DNA of 64,000 nt, from NCBI GenBank assembly GCA_019918135.1, contig WBZZ01006957.1, forward strand, positions 62,001-126,000, written 5' to 3'. The notes below the pieces were generated by a model, which worked only from the letters and a program-made list of their open reading frames with translations, made no database searches and was not told where the DNA came from. Source of the DNA: Paulinella micropora (taxonomy: Eukaryota > Cercozoa > Imbricatea > Euglyphida > Paulinellidae). Position 1 is the stretch's first letter; each line of letters begins with the position of its first letter. The position numbers and the translations under genes were made by a program. Positions 59,720 through 64,000 of this stretch are shown here, piece by piece.

Positions 59720-61720
59720 CGTGTTCATGCAAGCAAAAACTAATTTAATGAAGCCAGACAAATCTTGACTAGTCTCCTGCAAAACCCTTTGACAGAACCA
59801 CACCCGAGTGGCAGTGCAGCCAGCACATTGGCACTGTCTGGGCGCACGGGAATCCGACGTGCGCCTGCGACACACACACACACACACAGGAGGAGGCACG
59901 ATGGGTTTTAAGAATGCTGATGATGCAGAAAAGCAGTAACAGGCCTTTGGATAAGAATGAGAATGAATAAATCCAAAAACTTACCTCTTGAACATCCTGG
60001 TTGTTCTGGTTCTTATTCATTTCTATCCAAAGGGTACTTCTGCGCACGTTCCTGGGCAGTTTCAGTTTTGGCCGACAGTCGGGGCCTCTTGAAAGAAGAC
60101 CCCTGCGCCTGTCGCTCCGCCCTGCGCTCCACCTTTAACATTTTCCCGATCGCGCGCCTGATTTTCTCTGTGTTCTCTTGCGCCGCCGTCAAGGTCAAAA
60201 CCCTCAGCGAGAGTCACTCCTTGACGCCGAGGCTCTCGCTGGGGCTCGCCTGGCTCCGGCGCCGAGCCGGCCTCCGTAGTGCCAATCAGCCTTTGGTCGA
60301 ACTCACCGCGCGGCACAATCCGCATATTTACGATGCCATACGCTTTGAGCCGACCCGCATCCCTATGCCCCTTGTTTTTACATTTCACGTACCGGCACAC
60401 GGCTCTTTGACAGGCTCCCGTAGGGTCGCACTCGAGCCCTAGCTCGGACTTGCTGCGTGGACAGTATACGCAGTAATTAACGCGCCAGTCTTTCTTGTGA
60501 GCACCCCTGCCAGCGCCTAGGCCCGTGCGCGGGGGGAACACCTCGAAATTATTTTGGCACAACGCGCTGTGGGGATATTGTCGGCCCCCTTCAAAGTAGG
60601 CTGTTTCAGCTCCTGTAGGTACCCTTCATACGCCGAGATAAAGTCTGCCCATAGGGTAAGGCGTCCTTTATCTGGGACCACTCTGTGCTCCGCTCCCTTG
60701 ACCCCTCGTGCAGGAACCGTGCCAGCAAGTTCATGCGGCTCTCAGTATATTTTTGGTTATGTTTCAGAGCGGGCGGTGCTACATCTCGCCAGAAGTCTGC
60801 GCCGGGCTTGTCGTTCACGGTTGTGCGGTAGCGAGCAATGCAGCGGAGCAGAATGTAGGGCAGCTCGTTTTGGACAATGAGCTTCTTCATAATGAGAGGA
60901 GACGAGCAGCAAGGATCCGTCACGACGGTCTTGCGCTCTCGCACGGGACGGGCACGTTTTCTCCCGAGATCATGCTCTGCATCGTAGCTTGGTCCAGCAC
61001 GCCCGCGAAGTTTCGTGGCAGGTCCAGGCACATGATAAGCTCTTTCTGGTATAGGCCTTGCAGACCCAATTTCTCTTTCATGTTTGTGCTCAAGACCCCA
61101 ACCTTTCCGCGCGGTTTCAAATTCTTGATTATGTCGAGAACCGTGCCCTTACCCCCTACCGCCATCGCCAAGCAGAAAAGGCTCGGCGCAGAAGCCAATT
61201 GTCGATTGACCCGACGGGATACATCAGCCGACCCACCAGCACTTCGAACACGTAGCACATTTCTGGACTGAGCTGCAGCTTGAGTGTCTCGGCCCAAGAG
61301 GGAGTAAGCCACTCGTCACCGACGTCCAGCCCGGCCTCTGCCAACTTTGCGAAATCTATCTCGAAGTCGTAGAAGTGGTAGGTGAAAGGGGGCCGCTCAC
61401 CTCTTGCTTTGAAATCGTCCCAGGTGCTGTACTCCAGGGTATTGATGTTAAAAGAACCTGGGACGATTTCAAAAAAAAAACTGACCCAGTCGCTATGCAT
61501 GGAGGCAGGGCTCATGCACAGAAAGAAAGGATGTTTTACGTGCGCCAGGTTCACAGTGCCATAGGATTTCTTCATATCTTCGATCGTGGGCAGGCAGCTG
61601 TCGGTGTGAAACTCGACACCCGGCCCCGTCGAACCGGAGACGTACGCCTGGATGTCTGCCAAACTTGCAGGCGTCAGGGCCTGAGGACCGCCCTCGTGCA
61701 TCTTGGATTCAACCAGCAAC
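59720..61720 (-). pseudogene. D5-like SF3 helicase-primase, copy B (fossil)
   Basis: Same order of parts as copy A: a domain upstream of the helicase (FYDFEIDFAKLAEAG), the helicase region with MCLDLP-type Walker B sequence, the domain RYRTTVNDKPGADFWRD, the Cys-rich zinc stretch (CVYCPRSKSE) and a basic C-terminus, then the conserved 3' flank. It also retains a further N-terminal stretch (HKGG-like MHEGGPQALTPASLADIQ). More decayed than copy A, with about four to five breaks, so probably older. Confidence 0.75.
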
Positions 61721-61877
61721 TGCGCTATGCGTTTTTCTTCCCCTTTGCCCAGCGCCGCCGATTGCAGTGATGCTGCTCATGGTTAGCTCTGTCCCGCTAA
61801 GACTAGCGGTAGACGAGGCCGCATCCCATCGATAGAGCATAGTACACGATGTTTCTTCTCTTTGTAAGAAAGGAGCC
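61721..61877. promoter_or_regulatory. Divergent region between D5 copy B and a small + strand gene
   Basis: 157 bp without a gene of its own. It lies between two divergent coding regions and may hold both promoters. No clear TATA-like word. Confidence 0.3.
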
Positions 61878-62227
61878 ATGGACGAGCCGAAGAAGAAGAA
61901 AACGGGCGAGTGCCAGGCGGTAACAATCGAGGGTGGTTGTGTCTGGGAAGACCGGCGTCGGTACCTAGATCCCAACGGCGGCAGCATAGCTACATCGTAT
62001 TTGTACAAGCCCCGGGAGCCCTCTCGTTCCAGAGCCCAGCTGGAGGGCGATTCAAGAACTACTTAAAGCTGCACGCTAAGCTGCTGGCAAGGGCTCAGCC
62101 CGAACGTGGTGTTCGCGAGGCGCGGCTAAGGCTTGAGCAACAACAGACAGATTGTAGCTTGCTCCAAGAACAATTGAAACTATACAAGGCATGGCTGGAC
62201 AAACACTCCATGGAAGGGAAAGCTTGA
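61878..62227 (+). pseudogene. Small Lys-rich and coiled-coil gene, about 116 aa, one apparent break
   Basis: ATG 61878 opens MDEPKKKKTGE, a likely nuclear signal, followed by WEDRRRYLDPNGGS. Coding-like composition then continues in another frame as an Arg/Glu/Gln-rich coiled coil (RLRLEQQQTDCSLLQEQLKLYKAWL) to a stop at 62227. About one break. TTTTTATTAAAA follows the stop. Family unknown. Confidence 0.4.
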
Positions 62228-62289
62228 CGTGGTTTTTATTAAAAGAAGGCGGAGCAAAGATATTGTTTTTATACGGTCGCGACTGCACG

Positions 62290-62440
62290 CAATTTTCTAA
62301 TCTAGACGGGCTGTGCTTCAAGCAACGCTTCCGGGGCAGCGGCCCATGTGCCTGCGCTGCATGTGAGAGTTTGCCACCAGACGTGGTGCGCACCCTACGT
62401 GGTGCGCACCCTAGCCAGCTATGCCCTGCGGACTGGAGTT
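62290..62440 (+). pseudogene. Fossil remnant of a surface-gene 3' end
   Basis: CGCAATTTTCTAAT, CGGGGCAGCGGCCCATGTGCCT, GTGAGAGTTTGCCACCAGACG and TGCGGACTGGAGTTTTATT match 53876-54085 at the end of surface copy 4, in the same orientation. This remnant is again followed tail-to-tail by a D5 copy. Confidence 0.75.
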
Positions 62441-62559
62441 TTATTTTCTTGCTTTTTTTTTGTGTTGTAACCGTGAGCAGGGGTAGCACTGCCCGGCAGG
62501 ACCTAGCACTATTGCCCCTGCTCATGCGCGTGCCCACGCTGGTCTCTTCTTCAACTCAA

Positions 62560-64000
62560 GGACCACCCCTCGGATGGGGTAAAGAATTGTGTGCATGAAA
62601 GAAAAAAAAACTAATTTAATGAAGCTAGACAAAATACTTGCTAGTCTCCTGCCAAACCCTTTGACAGAACCACGCCGAGTGGCAGTGCGCTGGCTGCACT
62701 GCCACTGTCTGGCGCACGGAAATCCAGCGTGCGCCTGCAACACACACAGGGAAGGAGGCATAAGTGGGTTTCGAAAATGCTGATGATGCAAGAAAGCAGT
62801 AGCAGGCCTTTGGATAAAAATGAGCATGAATATATCCAAAAACTTACCTCTTGAACATCCTGGTTGTTCTGGTTCTTACTCGTTTTTATCCAAAGGGTAC
62901 TTTTCCGCACGTTCCTGGGCAGCTTCGGCCGACAGTCGGGGCCTCTTGGAAGAAGACCCCTGCACCTGCCGCTCCTCTCGCTTTCGCTTTCGTGCTTCCT
63001 TGTATATTTTTTTCAAGGCCCTCCAGTTTTTGACGCCCGCAATCTGGCAGGCACGCCTGCGCTCCGCCTTACGCCCCGCCCTGCGCTCCGCCTTGCCATT
63101 GGCCCCTAACATTTTTTCGATCGCGCGTCTGACATCTTCTGTGTTATCTTGCGTCGCTGCCAAGGTTAAAACCCTCAGCGAAAGCCACTCCTTGACGCTG
63201 ATGATCTCGCTGAGGCTCTCGCTGAGGCTCTCGCTGGGCCCCGATTCCGAGCTGGCCTCCGTAGTGCCAATCACCAGCCACTGGTGGAACTCGGCTTTTG
63301 GTACGATCCGCATATTTACGATGCCATACGCTTTGAGCCGCCCCGCATCCCTGTCCCCTTGTTCTTACAATTCATATACCGACACAGGCCCCCTCGACAG
63401 ACTCCTGTGGGGTCGCACTGGTGCCCTAGTAGCTCGGACTTGCTGCGCGGACAGTATACGCAGTAGTTGACGCGCCCGTCCTTCTTGTGGGCGCCCCTGC
63501 CAGCGCCTAGGCCCGTGCGCGGGGGAAACACCTCGAAGTCATTTTGGCGCAGCGCACTGTGGGGGGATATTTTCGGCCCCCTTCAAAGTAGGTTGTTTCA
63601 GCTCCTTTAAGTACCCCTCATACGCCAAGGTAAAGTCTTCCCACAGAGTAAGGCGTCCTTTATCTGGGACTACTCTGTACTCCCTTGACCCCTCGCGTAG
63701 GAACCGCGCCAGCAAGTTCATGCGGCTCTCAGTATATTTTTGATTATGTCTCAGAGCGGGCGGTGCTATATCTCGCCAGAAGTCTGCGCTGGGCTTGTCT
63801 TTCACGGTCGCGCGGTAGCGAGCAATGAAGCGGAGCAGAATGTAGGGCAGCTCGTTTTTGACAATGAGCTTCTTCAGGCCGGAATCGACTCTGGCAGGAG
63901 TGTTTTCCCAACAGAACACCGCAAGCCGTCGTTTCCACTGCCTTGTTCATCGTTATAATTCAAGATAGTGCTGCCAGCCATAATGAGAGGAGATGAGCAA
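62560..64000 (-). pseudogene. D5-like SF3 helicase-primase, copy C (fossil, runs off the window)
   Basis: The C-terminal half and 3' flank match copies A and B: ARYRATVKDKPSADFWRD, the Cys-rich zinc stretch (CVYCPRSKSE, CRGGLCRYMNC), the SESLSESLSE stretch and the basic helical C-terminus, then the conserved flank. The helicase core lies beyond the right edge. As seen it has about three breaks. Confidence 0.75.

Noticed and set aside
1-64000. tRNA, rRNA, CRISPR arrays and retrovirus-like or LTR elements
   Set aside because: No cloverleaf, rRNA core, regularly spaced spacer array, reverse transcriptase motif or long terminal repeat pair was recognised by eye. A covariance-model and profile search would be needed to exclude them fully.
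1-64000. Major capsid, packaging ATPase, protease, family B DNA polymerase or RNA polymerase genes
   Set aside because: Looked for because of the D5 and primase-helicase genes, but no motif of these families was seen in any convincing frame.

Overview
The window is eukaryotic DNA with two different characters. The left end (1 to about 5.7 kb) is less GC-rich and carries genes that look spliced by ordinary GT-AG introns: an unrecognised three-exon gene on the + strand, whose second intron is filled with ACAT and AAT microsatellites, and a multi-exon gene on the - strand for a transposase-like protein. Between them lie a 182-bp AT-rich tandem repeat and a small Ser-rich gene.

From about 6.3 kb to the right edge the DNA is GC-rich, with closely packed genes, very short 3' ends carrying AATAAA or ATTAAA just after the stop, and long poly-C and poly-G tracts between genes. 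The recognisable replication genes are of the large-DNA-virus kind: an archaeo-eukaryotic primase fused to a herpes-origin-binding-type SF2 helicase (9.5-14.6 kb), a degenerate helicase paralogue divergent from it (14.9-15.6 kb), and several copies of a D5-like SF3 helicase-primase (54-64 kb plus a fragment at 39.9 kb). Around them sit an NHL beta-propeller protein, two kelch beta-propeller proteins, an LRR-like protein with a broken sister copy, and many small unrecognised genes. I read 6.3-64 kb as either part of a large DNA virus genome or, more likely given the breaks and duplications, an old endogenous or virus-derived region in a GC-rich protist. I see no capsid, packaging ATPase, DNA polymerase or RNA polymerase gene, so the virus family cannot be fixed from this window.

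The most unusual part is 34-54 kb: four tandem copies of a large secreted glycoprotein gene. The copies share promoter, leader, PKD-like and BspA/DUF285-like domains, then a long Ser/Val/Ala repeat array, then C-terminal modules that differ from copy to copy (lectin-like plus discoidin-like, discoidin-like plus Cys-rich, EGF plus discoidin-like). Only the second copy is a single uninterrupted reading frame. The layout suggests a repertoire of shuffled surface proteins. Copies 1 and 4, and a remnant of a 3' end at 62.3 kb, are followed tail-to-tail by a D5 copy or fragment, so surface-gene end plus D5 gene behaves as a repeated unit.

A second unusual layer is a set of short GC-rich palindromes, CCAGCCCGC-N4-GCGGGCTGG and G-run/C-run hairpins with CATGCTG-like centres. 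They are scattered between genes and also lie inside reading frames. One copy is flanked by an 11-bp direct repeat and one is present/absent between two duplicated segments. At 57-59.2 kb an array of roughly 120-135-bp satellite units runs in one direction and then in the other. Many genes in the GC-rich part show zero to a few reading-frame breaks, so either the consensus is imperfect or the region is decaying.
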